Assembly: GCA_049287025.1 (NCBI GenBank)
Contig: JBAQFA010000065.1
Coordinates: 1 to 29,793 of the forward strand
Direction of reading: 5' to 3'
From: UBA11710 sp049287025
GTDB lineage: Bacteria; Patescibacteriota; Patescibacteriia; Magasanikbacterales; UBA922
Length of the DNA stretch: 29,793 bases
A program made the translations under genes and the position numbers. Under the pieces are notes generated by a model. The model saw only the letters and a program-made list of their open reading frames with translations, ran no database searches and was not told the origin of the DNA. Numbering within the stretch: the stretch's first letter is position 1; every line of letters starts with the position of its first letter. Below, one piece after another: positions 1 through 7,889 of the stretch.

Positions 1-114
1 CCGCTGTTCTGTCTCATCACTCCGCTTCGCTTCGTGACTCAACATAACAGCGGATATCCAACATCCCGCCTCTTCCCGACTGTGGTCTGGGAAGTCGGGA
101 CGTTGGATCATCCG
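1..114. repeat. Cluster of overlapping inverted repeats
   Basis: This non-coding stretch holds several perfect or near-perfect palindromes. CCGCTGTT (1-8) pairs with AACAGCGG (46-53). CGGAT (51-55), TCCAAC (57-62) and TCCCG (64-68) pair with CGGGA (96-100), GTTGGA (102-107) and ATCCG (110-114). Inside the second stem, CTTCCC (72-77) can pair with GGGAAG (89-94), or TCCCGAC (74-80) with GTCGGGA (94-100), and these two pairings exclude each other. The segment is richer in G/C than its surroundings. It may be a dispersed palindromic repeat or a structured RNA of the gene left of the window. I could not match it to a known RNA family. Confidence 0.5.
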
Positions 115-153
115 CACCACATTATACGCCATAATAAAAGTCGATTGTGAAAT

Positions 154-182
154 TTGACATATTGATTTTGGTGGTTTATTAT
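154..182 (+). promoter_or_regulatory. Sigma-70 promoter of the 77-residue gene
   Basis: TTGACA (154-159) is followed after exactly 17 bases by TATTAT (177-182). Transcription would start near 189, about 43 bases before the ATG at 232. The left arm of a 15-base inverted repeat (166-180) lies inside the spacer and overlaps the -10 box, so a DNA-binding protein there could block the promoter. Confidence 0.6.
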
Positions 183-475
183 ATAGGTCAAGTATAACTA
201 CTTTATTAAAACTATTTTAACATTAAATCATATGGGACATAGATCATCTTCAGAATACCCTGATGACCCCTTATTTAGTACTCTCGTTACCTTGAGTCAA
301 CATGATGATTACCTTAGACGCGGTCTCAACGCAGAAGAAGCTGCCGAATTAGTGCAGATCGAGCGTATTGAAAGATTAGGTTCTGTCTACGTACAGCTAT
401 CAAAAAAAGAAATAGGAAGAAAAAAAGACTTGTTGAAAAAATTAAAAAATTTAGAAAAAGAATAAACCACCAAAA
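166..475. repeat. 15-base inverted repeat flanking the orphan gene
   Basis: TTTTGGTGGTTTATT (166-180) and its exact reverse complement (461-475) enclose the small gene. The left copy sits between the -35 and -10 boxes. The right copy contains the stop codon TAA. A weaker outer pair, TTATACGC (122-129) and GCGTATAA (507-514), surrounds the same interval. These could be ends of a small mobile unit or paired operator sites. No target-site duplication is evident. Confidence 0.5.
232..465 (+). CDS. Small hypothetical protein, 77 residues
   Basis: I do not recognise this protein. The first half is mixed and mildly acidic (SEYPDDPLF), the middle looks helical (NAEEAAELVQIERIERL), and the last 20 residues are a lysine-rich amphipathic stretch ending in KKLKNLEKE. 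There is no signal peptide, membrane segment or cysteine. It is probably a small cytosolic helical protein, perhaps binding nucleic acid or a partner through its basic tail. It has its own consensus promoter (154-182) and a hairpin after it (533-571), which supports a real gene despite the lack of a Shine-Dalgarno motif. A perfect 15-base inverted repeat encloses it. It stands alone on the plus strand, convergent with the thioredoxin-DsbD-like gene. Confidence 0.55.
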   Translation: MGHRSSSEYPDDPLFSTLVTLSQHDDYLRRGLNAEEAAELVQIERIERLGSVYVQLSKKEIGRKKDLLKKLKNLEKE

Positions 476-532
476 CCATTAGTGAACGAATCAGCTTTTT
501 ATTACAGCGTATAACATGCGTATACGATTCAA

Positions 533-571
533 AAAATAGCACCGCTAATATTTTAATAGTTGTGCTATTTT
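533..571 (+). terminator. Hairpin after the 77-residue gene, possible terminator
   Basis: AAAATAGCAC (533-542) pairs perfectly with GTGCTATTTT (562-571) over a 19-base loop. The T-run is part of the stem arm, so it could work in either direction. The long loop makes it a weak terminator candidate. Confidence 0.4.
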
Positions 572-641
572 ATTTCACCCAAATCCCGCAACTTGAAAGA
601 GAAAGGTTGAAGTGTTAAACTATATATAGCTCTAATACAAT

Positions 642-665
642 AAAAAACCCGCGAGGAATGGCGGG
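642..665 (-). terminator. Intrinsic terminator of the thioredoxin-DsbD-like gene
   Basis: Read on the minus strand, CCCGC (665-661) and GCGGG (652-648) form a 5-base all-G/C stem with an 8-base loop. Six T follow (647-642). This would end the minus-strand transcript about 130 bases after the stop codon at 796. Confidence 0.7.
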
Positions 666-795
666 ACTTTGCATACACAGATACGTTTGATAACATCACT
701 TCGCTCGTGTATTTAAAAATACCTTCACAGGTGTTTTTTATAATCAGTGTAATCCTTTTTTGCTGTAAAGCAAAATTAATCAGTGAAATCAATGT

Positions 796-2004
796 TTAAG
801 TGAACATCAACCACTCTGGCTTTAAAATAAGTAATAAACCAAGTGTAAAAATCAAAATTCCCGCCACCAAATTGGTATACTTAGCATATTTTCCACCCAA
901 AACTTTTGACTGTAGAGTAATCATAGCCAAGACAAATACCACCATATCATCCAACATATAAAATACTATATAGCCAAGCATGTACAAATATTTTTGCCAA
1001 ACTGCCAAATCAGACATTGATAATATTTGGGTATAAATTGCCGGAAAACCAGCGCTACAAGCCAACTCTACCAGATTGACAGAAAAACCTAAAATAATAA
1101 TACCCAGAATAGATAGGGCTAGACTTTTTTTGTGAACAATCTCTTTAATCTTTTCAAAAGTTTTCTTTGTCCCCTCTTTACCAGACACTTCACAGACTAC
1201 GCCATCGGCTTTTCTATTTTTCCAAAAAGACCAAACTGACCGACCGCCCATATACACTGCCAAACCACCAATCAAAATTCTAATAATCAAAATCATGCCA
1301 ATAAACATGAGGAATTGTAGCCAGGCGGCCATAAAAATAAAATACACTATACCCGAAGCCATGATAAAAATTGATCCCAAGAGCCACATCCGTTTCTTAT
1401 CTTTCATTCCCAATAACAAAGAAATTAAAAATAAAAGCACCCACATAGCGCAAGGATTGAAACCATCTAACAAACCAACGACAACGGTTAAAATCGGCAA
1501 AGAAATCGTCTTGGCGTCTACTCTGCCCAAGACTGGCACACTCACACAAGTATTATTTGGCAAACTGCAAACATCTTTTTTTTCTTCCAATTGAATCAGT
1601 CCTTTTTTCTGCAATTTTTCTTCTACAATACGCATTATTTCTACGCCTGTAGTTTTGTCACTGGCATAACCTTGCACCACTTGACCATCTATAAAAGCCA
1701 CAGGAACACTTCCAGTCTTTACTTTATAAAAATATCCATATTGTTCAAAAATCTTTTGGTTCTCTTGTGTACTCACCTCATACATTTTCAAATCAATAAA
1801 CTCACCATATTTTGGCATGATTTCTTTGTTAATAAATTTTATTTCATCTTTGCAATGCGGACAGGTTTCCAAATGAAACAAAACATATTCTATTTTATTT
1901 TCTGCTGGTGTACTAGTAGTATTAATTTGAGCAGAGGAAAAATTTGGTACAAAAAAACCAACTGCTAAAATGATAACCAAAAAACTAAATAAGATTTTTT
2001 TCAT
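796..2004 (-). CDS. Thioredoxin-like domain fused to DsbD/CcdA-like membrane protein
   Basis: This is predicted to move electrons across the membrane for thiol-disulfide exchange outside the cell. The product has 402 residues. A signal peptide or first membrane helix (MKKILFSFLVIILAVGF) leads into a thioredoxin-fold domain with a CPHC active site (about residues 48-51). A membrane part of about six helices follows. It carries the two cysteine motifs expected of the DsbD/CcdA/ScsB superfamily, GFNPCAMW (Cys about 185) and ELACSAGFP (Cys about 316). A TTG codon at 2028 would add eight residues, but the consensus promoter puts the transcript start near 2031, so the ATG at 2004 is preferred. It lies downstream of the transaldolase gene but has its own promoter. 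In DsbD the thioredoxin-like domain is C-terminal, so the N-terminal position here is a variant arrangement. The direction of electron flow is not shown by the sequence. Confidence 0.85.
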   Translation of the reverse strand: MKKILFSFLVIILAVGFFVPNFSSAQINTTSTPAENKIEYVLFHLETCPHCKDEIKFINKEIMPKYGEFIDLKMYEVSTQENQKIFEQYGYFYKVKTGSVPVAFIDGQVVQGYASDKTTGVEIMRIVEEKLQKKGLIQLEEKKDVCSLPNNTCVSVPVLGRVDAKTISLPILTVVVGLLDGFNPCAMWVLLFLISLLLGMKDKKRMWLLGSIFIMASGIVYFIFMAAWLQFLMFIGMILIIRILIGGLAVYMGGRSVWSFWKNRKADGVVCEVSGKEGTKKTFEKIKEIVHKKSLALSILGIIILGFSVNLVELACSAGFPAIYTQILSMSDLAVWQKYLYMLGYIVFYMLDDMVVFVLAMITLQSKVLGGKYAKYTNLVAGILIFTLGLLLILKPEWLMFT

Positions 2005-2037
2005 AAAATAACTTAGAAAACTTAGCAAAGCATACCT

Positions 2038-2066
2038 ATTATATCTGAATTGAACAGAGTCGTCAA
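2038..2066 (-). promoter_or_regulatory. Sigma-70 promoter of the thioredoxin-DsbD-like gene
   Basis: On the minus strand, TTGACG (2066-2061) is followed after 17 bases by TATAAT (2043-2038). It directly abuts the stop codon of the transaldolase gene. The predicted start near 2031 leaves a leader of about 27 bases to the ATG at 2004 and almost none to the TTG at 2028, which decides the start codon. Confidence 0.75.
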
Positions 2067-2936
2067 CTAATCTTGTACCAAATTATTCCAATCTTTGGCA
2101 AATTTTTCCAAACCCTGATCAGTCAAATCATGTTGAATATTATATTCTTGCCAGTCTTTATTTAAATCAATTTTTTCATATTCAAGGGTTTTTAATTCAC
2201 CTTGATTATATTGCCAATTTTCATCTGGCATTTCTAGACCCTTTTCTGCCCATTCTAGCAAAATCTTGGCAGGTACAGTGATAATATCAGATTCTAGCTG
2301 TAAACAGCGTAAAAAGTGATTGTATGACCTCACACTGGCTGATAATACATCAACGTGACCATCTCCATCTTTATACATTTCCAAAACATTCTTGATAAAA
2401 CTCATACCATCTTCTCCCCTATCATCTAATCTACCAATAAACGGTGACAGATATACTTGGTCTTTTTCTGCGCCCTGTGTTACTGCATAAACTGCGCCAG
2501 CTTGTTCCTGACTAAACGCCAAAGTCATATTTACACTCAAGCCATCTTTTTTAACTAATTCTTCAGCCGCTTTCAAACCTTCGGTCGTGATTGGTAGTTT
2601 AATATGAGCCGTTGTCGCCCAAACTGCCATTTCTCTGCCTTGTTTTACCATTTCTTCAGCCTTGGTATTTTTATCCGCACAAACTTCAATTGAAACTGAG
2701 CCAAATGGAATTTGTGCAGAAATTTCTTCAATAATTTTTTTGTAAGCTGAATAAATTTCTTCTTTACTATATTTTTCCCCATTAGTAATTCTGGCTTGGA
2801 CTTCTGGATTTTTGGCAAAGAGTGATGGATTGGTAGTTTGACCATCCAAAAACCCTAGCTTTTCCAAGACTAATTTAGTTTCGGCTGGATCTCCACTATC
2901 TAGAAATATTTTTGATTTTAAATTATTTGGTCTCAT
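2067..2936 (-). CDS. tal: Transaldolase
   Basis: Transaldolase moves a dihydroxyacetone unit between sugar phosphates in the non-oxidative pentose phosphate pathway, in the cytosol. The 289-residue product has the family's landmarks. These are FLDSGDP near the start with the catalytic aspartate (Asp13), TTNPSL (34-39), the Schiff-base lysine in HIKLPIT (Lys113), and SPFIGRLDDRG (164-173). It is somewhat shorter than the roughly 317 residues of E. coli TalB and longer than the roughly 220-residue fructose-6-phosphate aldolase type, so substrate choice between those groups is not certain. The start is the ATG at 2936, placed about 25 bases after a promoter, with no Shine-Dalgarno motif. It is divergent from the superoxide dismutase gene. 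CPR genomes with reduced sugar metabolism often keep this step for making ribose and nucleotides. Confidence 0.9.
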   Translation of the reverse strand: MRPNNLKSKIFLDSGDPAETKLVLEKLGFLDGQTTNPSLFAKNPEVQARITNGEKYSKEEIYSAYKKIIEEISAQIPFGSVSIEVCADKNTKAEEMVKQGREMAVWATTAHIKLPITTEGLKAAEELVKKDGLSVNMTLAFSQEQAGAVYAVTQGAEKDQVYLSPFIGRLDDRGEDGMSFIKNVLEMYKDGDGHVDVLSASVRSYNHFLRCLQLESDIITVPAKILLEWAEKGLEMPDENWQYNQGELKTLEYEKIDLNKDWQEYNIQHDLTDQGLEKFAKDWNNLVQD

Positions 2937-2967
2937 ATAATTTGGGATTAAGATTTAAGTGATGTAT

Positions 2968-2996
2968 AGTATAGATAATGAATAAATATTGGTCAA
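2968..2996 (-). promoter_or_regulatory. Sigma-70 promoter of the transaldolase gene
   Basis: On the minus strand, TTGACC (2996-2991) is followed after 17 bases by TATACT (2973-2968). The transcript would start near 2961, leaving a leader of about 25 bases without a Shine-Dalgarno motif. Confidence 0.7.
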
Positions 2997-3016
2997 GGTG
3001 TTTACAAATACATTAT

Positions 3017-3040
3017 ACACGACTCACGCAACACGACTCA
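3017..3040 (+). repeat. Direct repeat between divergent promoters
   Basis: ACACGACTCA occurs at 3017-3026 and again at 3031-3040, one and a half helical turns apart, midway between the divergent transaldolase and superoxide dismutase promoters. It could be a regulator site serving both genes. No known consensus was matched. Confidence 0.35.
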
Positions 3041-3089
3041 AAATTGTATCGTGATATGTGTATTTTGTATCATGTCTAATTTATCCCCA

Positions 3090-3118
3090 TTGACTATTCA
3101 AAAACTACATTATATACT
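3090..3118 (+). promoter_or_regulatory. Sigma-70 promoter of the superoxide dismutase gene
   Basis: TTGACT (3090-3095) is followed after 17 bases by TATACT (3113-3118). Transcription would begin near 3125, giving a leader of about 28 bases with no ribosome binding motif. Confidence 0.7.
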
Positions 3119-3152
3119 ACCCTAGTATGAATTAACTTTTAATCAAGCTAAT

Positions 3153-3734
3153 ATGAAATTTGAATTACCAAAACTTCCCTACGCCTTTGATGCGTTGGAA
3201 CCACATATTGACGCCAAGACGATGGAAGTCCATTATACCAAACATCACCAGACTTACTGCGATAATTTTAATAAAGTTCTTGAAAATTATCCTGAACTAC
3301 AAAAAAAATCTGCCGAGGATATTTTGCGCGAACTTAATACCCTGCCAGTTTCAGATACTGACCGGGTAAAAATTAAAAATCATGGTGGTGGTTTTGTTAA
3401 CCATAATATTTTTTGGAATACCATGGGTCCGCATAAAGAAGAAAATTATAATCTAAAGATGGAAATTATTGATACTTTTGGTTCGGTTGATAGATTCAAA
3501 GAACTTTTTACTGGGATGGCAACCACTTTATTCGGTTCTGGTTGGATCTGGCTCATGCGTGATAAAAATGGTCAACTAGAAATCTGTTCCCTACCGAACC
3601 AAGATTCACCTCTGTCTGTGGGGCATACACCTATCCTAGCTCTAGACGTTTGGGAACATGCGTATTATCTCAAATATCAAAATAAACGCGTTGATTATGT
3701 AAATGCGTGGTGGAATGTGGTGAAAATCATATAA
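3153..3734 (+). CDS. sodA: Superoxide dismutase, Fe/Mn family, Mn-like
   Basis: The enzyme converts superoxide to oxygen and hydrogen peroxide in the cytosol. The 193 residues match the normal family length. The four expected metal ligands are visible: His27 (VHYTKHH), His84 (FVNHNIFW), and Asp165 and His169 (LALDVWEHAYY). The second-sphere residues GGG before the second ligand and Gln150 in NQDSPL are those typical of the manganese branch rather than the iron branch, so Mn or cambialistic use is likely. No signal peptide is seen. It has its own promoter, is divergent from the transaldolase gene, and ends at a strong bidirectional terminator. Its presence suggests the cell meets oxygen, although many CPR bacteria are fermenters. 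Confidence 0.93.
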   Translation: MKFELPKLPYAFDALEPHIDAKTMEVHYTKHHQTYCDNFNKVLENYPELQKKSAEDILRELNTLPVSDTDRVKIKNHGGGFVNHNIFWNTMGPHKEENYNLKMEIIDTFGSVDRFKELFTGMATTLFGSGWIWLMRDKNGQLEICSLPNQDSPLSVGHTPILALDVWEHAYYLKYQNKRVDYVNAWWNVVKII

Positions 3735-3784
3735 CACGTACCACATAACACATATCACAAACCATATAACATAAAACACACAAC

Positions 3785-3813
3785 AAAAAGTTTGGTGATT
3801 AGCCAAACTTTTT
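3785..3813. terminator. Bidirectional intrinsic terminator
   Basis: AAAAAGTTTGG (785-795 after 3000) pairs with CCAAACTTTTT (803-813 after 3000) around a 7-base loop, with runs of T on both outer sides. It serves the superoxide dismutase gene on the plus strand and the convergent LamG gene on the minus strand. Confidence 0.8.
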
Positions 3814-3836
3814 TATTATTATAATTCTTTAATTAA

Positions 3837-6800
3837 TCAATTTGTGATTAATACACCAGTTTCCATAGTGGTAGAAGTTGGTAGAATAATAGTACTAGAT
3901 TCTTCTGAAGTTGGAATTGTCACTTCTGGTTCAACTAAAATAACTTCTGGTGTGGTAGAAGTTGGTAGATTGATAATAAAATTATCCAGTGCCTCAGTAC
4001 CAGATTCTGTAGTACTAGTAGTATCAATAATAATTGTGGACGTGACAATACTATCAGCCTGACCATCAGTTGGTGTAAAATCAATATCAACTATTGGTAT
4101 ACTGGTTGTGGTATCTACAACAGGATTAGTTTCTATCGATACGGGTTGAGGAACAGATTGTGGGATATTTTCAACATTATTTACTTGCAAATTTAACGGA
4201 GTACCCTGAATATCATAATTATTTGCTGAAGAAACCCCTATAGCTTTGACTAGCTGTAAAGCTAGTTGTAAAACACTACCTTGAACTGGATTGGTGATAT
4301 TGCCAAAAATTTCAAATAACGTATTACCTTGACCAATCACATAATCAATATTACCAATGACTGTTGGGTTATCTGTCCAAGTAGAATTGGCAACAGTACT
4401 GTTGTTTGCCTTAATTTCCAATGAATCAATACCAGTAAACTCACCCACTAAGCCCAAAGTTAATTCTTTCAAATTAGCATTTTCATTTATAGCCTTGGCA
4501 ATAAATGAGCCAATTTTAACTTGTTGTACCCCCGGAACAAAAGTATTACCAAAGAAACTAATATCAGATAAAATCTCTAAAGAGCCATTAAAAATTATTA
4601 CTGGTTTTACAGTATTGTAATTAGTTTGTACTTCTTGATCAGGCAAAGTTCTCATGTAAATTTTTACTTCATCAATCACACCTTGAAAAGCAGATATCTT
4701 ATTATAATTACCAATATTAACACTAATATTGGAATCAGAAACCAAACCTGTCTGAACTTTTTCTCCAACCTTAACCCCATTAGCATAAGCTTTGATCAAA
4801 CTACCATCATAAGTCAAAACAACATGATTCCATTCACCCATCTTAACAGCATTAGGCACGAGCAAAGCTACTCTTTCATTATTTTGATTTTTAATACTGA
4901 AATTAAGCAAACCAGCATCAGAAATAAACAGATCATAATCCAATCCCTTGGCTACAACCGCTTGATAACTTGAAGCTGAATTGTTGTTAGATTCTGGCTT
5001 TATCCAAGCTTCCAAGGTTAATTCGTCAGCTGGCTTGGTATATTGACTATCATACAAAGCAGTGACATCGTCTACTCCATCAAAAGTTATAGCATTACCA
5101 GAAATTCCCTCTGAACCAGAAATTGGGCAAGTGGTTCCAGAACACTGAACAAACTTAGTTTGAGACAAATCAGCAAACATACTTGAATTTATATCTTCAG
5201 AAAAACTAAATTGTAAATACTCTGGTGATGGATAAGTTTGAGGATATTTATTATACTCCGCACTAATTTCGGCGTCACTAAGAGTCTGAGTATGAATTTT
5301 TACCTCGTCCATCAAGCCCTGGTAACTATAAACATTTCCCAATTTGCCAACATAAGTCAGATAATCAAGATTTTTTATTAATCCAGTCTGAGCTTTTTCA
5401 CCTACTTTTACTCCATTAGCATACACTCTAATCATATTACCATCATAAGTCATAGCTACATGATTCCATTGACTCATCTTGATGCTATTTTGAGTATCAA
5501 AAGCCACTCTTGTACCATCAATATTAGTAATACCAGCTCGAATTGCACCCACATCAGTAATGTCCAATTCAAAGATGGTTGATTTGGAAATTATAGATTG
5601 ATACAAAGAATTAGCACTACTGAAATTGGGTTCTGGTTTTATCCAAGCTTCCAACGTTAATTTATCAGCTGGCTTGGTATATTGACTATCATACAAAAGT
5701 AAGTAATCATTCTGACCATCAAATTGTAATGCTGTACCATTAATTCCAGTAACACCCGAAACTGGACAATAACCATTGGGACATTGAGCAAATATTACTC
5801 TAGTTTCGTCAGCAAAAGTATTGGCACTAGTTGCTTCGGAAAAAGTAAAATGCAAATCTGTGGTATTGTTTACTGGTGGGGTGAAAATAAGTGAATCATA
5901 ATTTGCTTTCAGCTCTTCAACACTTAGAGCTTGTTTATAGATTTTAACTTCATCCAATATTCCTTGGAAGGCATTCATTCTACCATTCAACATACCCACA
6001 GATAAATTTTCTGTAGTTTGTGAAATTAGACCAGTTTGAGCTCTTTCCCCTACTTTTACTCCATTTACATAGGCTTTAATTGAAACTCCATCATAAGTCA
6101 TAGCCACATAATTCCATTCCGACATTCTTACAGTATTGGCCACATCCAGACCCACACGCACGTTATTTTGGTTACGCACACCAGCGTGCAACAAACCGGC
6201 ATCACTAATAAGTAATTCAAAATTTAAACCCTTGGCCACAACTGTTTGATAAATAGTAGTAGTGGAATATACATTTGATTCTGGCTTGATCCAGGCTTCT
6301 ATAGTTAATTGATCAGTTGGGGCTGTAAATTCACTATTATCCAAATAAGTATAATCATTTATACCATCAAATTGTACAGCGCGATCTACCATCCCAGTGG
6401 CACCAACATCAGGGCAACCAGTAACACCACAACGCAAGACTAATCCTGATACACTATCCGTAAAACCATTGTCACTATCCAATTCTTGAAAACTAAATAT
6501 TAAATTATTAGTAATTCCTTGTATTGCCTGTGTTGGCCCGACCCAATCCGTAGCCAAACCAGGTACACCTTTATCATCTACTACTACAATCGCATAATAA
6601 TAATCTGTATCTAAAACAACTTCTACATCTTCATAACTCGTAGAGCTAACATTTATAGTGGTTAACGGGGCTAATTCCAAAGCTGAAACTAAAGTATTGG
6701 TAGCACGATACAAATTGAAATAACCAGCACCCAAACTAACATATTCATTCCAACTAACAGTGATTTTGCCACGACCAGAAGTTGTTTTTAAACCTTGTAC

Positions 6801-7865
6801 CACACCCGGTAAAACTACATTTCCATTAGCTTCCACTGGATCTAATTTTATTTTAGAATAAACAGTCGTTTTCTTTTGCAGACCAAGCACATTATTAAAA
6901 GTAAAATTCCCTGTATTTAGAGCTGAATACAATCCCGCGGTTTGACTAGAGTCATTATTAAAATCTAAAAAACTTTTTTTCTTGATATCATTTGTCAAAA
7001 TTATTCCATTGTTATCTACCACCACCCTTTGACCATTGTTCAATTGCAAAACTATTTCGTCCCCCGCAACTGAAGTATTAATATCAGTCAAATATGGAGC
7101 AGAAATAACTGTACCAGAGATAACTAGTGGAAAACCAGTTACAACTGAACCATTAACTGAACTAATCGCCCACAAATTATTACTAATATCTGTAAAATAA
7201 AGTTGTCCATTATTATCATCTAATACTGGAAAATTTAAAATATTTGGAGTGTTAAAAGTTTTAGATTTTATACACACATTTCCGGATTTGGTATAAACTT
7301 CTATATTATTTTGTCCTGGAGTCACTACAAAAATCTGATTGCCATATTTATTAGCCGTGACAACTACTGGTACACCTTTATCAAACAATTGGGCACTATA
7401 TAAAATATTATTGTCATAACTATACTGATAAACTTCTCCTGTAGCATTTGTTAATAAGAAATCATCCTTAGCTTGCCCAGCTAGGGGCATAACTACTGGT
7501 GACGATAATATACTGCCTTCTAAAATACTCGTGGCCAAAACTGAACCAGCTCCGTCGTAAACATAAAGATAATAACTGGAGCCGTTGTCTCTACTCAAAA
7601 CGACGATTTCATCTGTGCCATCGCCATTTACATCAGCTAACAAAGGCTCCAGAACAAAAACCTGACCAGTTATCCGAACTGGAAAACCAGATAAAATATC
7701 ACCAATTGAATTAACGGCTTCCAATCCACCACTATCATCAATATAGACTCTTTCCGCGCCCGAGCTAGAAGAATTAATTTCTCCTACGACATTGGCCGAA
7801 ACTGACAATGGAACAACTACCAAAGCCATGGCGATCGTGACAAACAGTTTGAATTTGTTGGTCAT
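3837..7865 (-). CDS. Secreted protein with three LamG-like domains
   Basis: This is a 1342-residue exported protein, probably binding sugars or host surface molecules. A Sec signal peptide (cleavage near VSANVV) is followed by a beta-propeller-like region (about 30-300) with an FG-GAP/VCBS-style calcium loop at DVNGDGTDE (78-86). A fibronectin III-like domain follows (about 352-445). Then come three LamG/concanavalin-like repeats (about 452-658, 668-872, 882-1085), each with AWIKPE, YDG and DEVKIY signatures. A beta-sandwich-like region lies at about 1090-1230, and the tail is rich in Thr, Ser and Pro. Each LamG repeat opens with a Cys pair in a CxxxxCP-type motif, so a disulfide in each is likely. 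No C-terminal anchor is visible. It lies 24 bases after the HAF-repeat gene and is probably co-transcribed with it. Ligand unknown. Confidence 0.8.
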   Translation of the reverse strand: MTNKFKLFVTIAMALVVVPLSVSANVVGEINSSSSGAERVYIDDSGGLEAVNSIGDILSGFPVRITGQVFVLEPLLADVNGDGTDEIVVLSRDNGSSYYLYVYDGAGSVLATSILEGSILSSPVVMPLAGQAKDDFLLTNATGEVYQYSYDNNILYSAQLFDKGVPVVVTANKYGNQIFVVTPGQNNIEVYTKSGNVCIKSKTFNTPNILNFPVLDDNNGQLYFTDISNNLWAISSVNGSVVTGFPLVISGTVISAPYLTDINTSVAGDEIVLQLNNGQRVVVDNNGIILTNDIKKKSFLDFNNDSSQTAGLYSALNTGNFTFNNVLGLQKKTTVYSKIKLDPVEANGNVVLPGVVQGLKTTSGRGKITVSWNEYVSLGAGYFNLYRATNTLVSALELAPLTTINVSSTSYEDVEVVLDTDYYYAIVVVDDKGVPGLATDWVGPTQAIQGITNNLIFSFQELDSDNGFTDSVSGLVLRCGVTGCPDVGATGMVDRAVQFDGINDYTYLDNSEFTAPTDQLTIEAWIKPESNVYSTTTIYQTVVAKGLNFELLISDAGLLHAGVRNQNNVRVGLDVANTVRMSEWNYVAMTYDGVSIKAYVNGVKVGERAQTGLISQTTENLSVGMLNGRMNAFQGILDEVKIYKQALSVEELKANYDSLIFTPPVNNTTDLHFTFSEATSANTFADETRVIFAQCPNGYCPVSGVTGINGTALQFDGQNDYLLLYDSQYTKPADKLTLEAWIKPEPNFSSANSLYQSIISKSTIFELDITDVGAIRAGITNIDGTRVAFDTQNSIKMSQWNHVAMTYDGNMIRVYANGVKVGEKAQTGLIKNLDYLTYVGKLGNVYSYQGLMDEVKIHTQTLSDAEISAEYNKYPQTYPSPEYLQFSFSEDINSSMFADLSQTKFVQCSGTTCPISGSEGISGNAITFDGVDDVTALYDSQYTKPADELTLEAWIKPESNNNSASSYQAVVAKGLDYDLFISDAGLLNFSIKNQNNERVALLVPNAVKMGEWNHVVLTYDGSLIKAYANGVKVGEKVQTGLVSDSNISVNIGNYNKISAFQGVIDEVKIYMRTLPDQEVQTNYNTVKPVIIFNGSLEILSDISFFGNTFVPGVQQVKIGSFIAKAINENANLKELTLGLVGEFTGIDSLEIKANNSTVANSTWTDNPTVIGNIDYVIGQGNTLFEIFGNITNPVQGSVLQLALQLVKAIGVSSANNYDIQGTPLNLQVNNVENIPQSVPQPVSIETNPVVDTTTSIPIVDIDFTPTDGQADSIVTSTIIIDTTSTTESGTEALDNFIINLPTSTTPEVILVEPEVTIPTSEESSTIILPTSTTMETGVLITN

Positions 7866-7889
7866 ATAAAATAAATTAATATTAAAAAT

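Larger units (their letters stand above)
466..795. other. Intergenic region between convergent genes
   Basis: These 330 bases hold no convincing gene. They carry a hairpin at 533-571, a minus-strand terminator at 642-665, a perfect 7-base hairpin (TTTTGCT 758-764 with AGCAAAA 769-775), and TAATCAGTG written twice (740-748 and 778-786) on either side of that hairpin. A minus-strand reading frame at 565-792 crosses the terminator and has no recognisable protein character. Confidence 0.5.

Noticed and set aside
1..114. tRNA or tmRNA-like fold
   Set aside because: The stems do not have cloverleaf lengths, and no T-loop or CCA end is present.
565..792. Minus-strand reading frame of 75 codons
   Set aside because: It crosses the terminator at 642-665 and several hairpins, and the product has no domain-like character. 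It is probably untranslated 3' sequence.
2005..2028. Upstream TTG start for the thioredoxin-DsbD-like gene
   Set aside because: The consensus promoter at 2038-2066 places the transcript start only about 3 bases before it, and the ATG at 2004 gives a normal signal peptide.
3834..3842. Recoding of TGA as glycine or tryptophan
   Set aside because: The LamG gene ends in TGA close to the terminator and no long gene has an internal TGA, so a standard stop is the simple reading.
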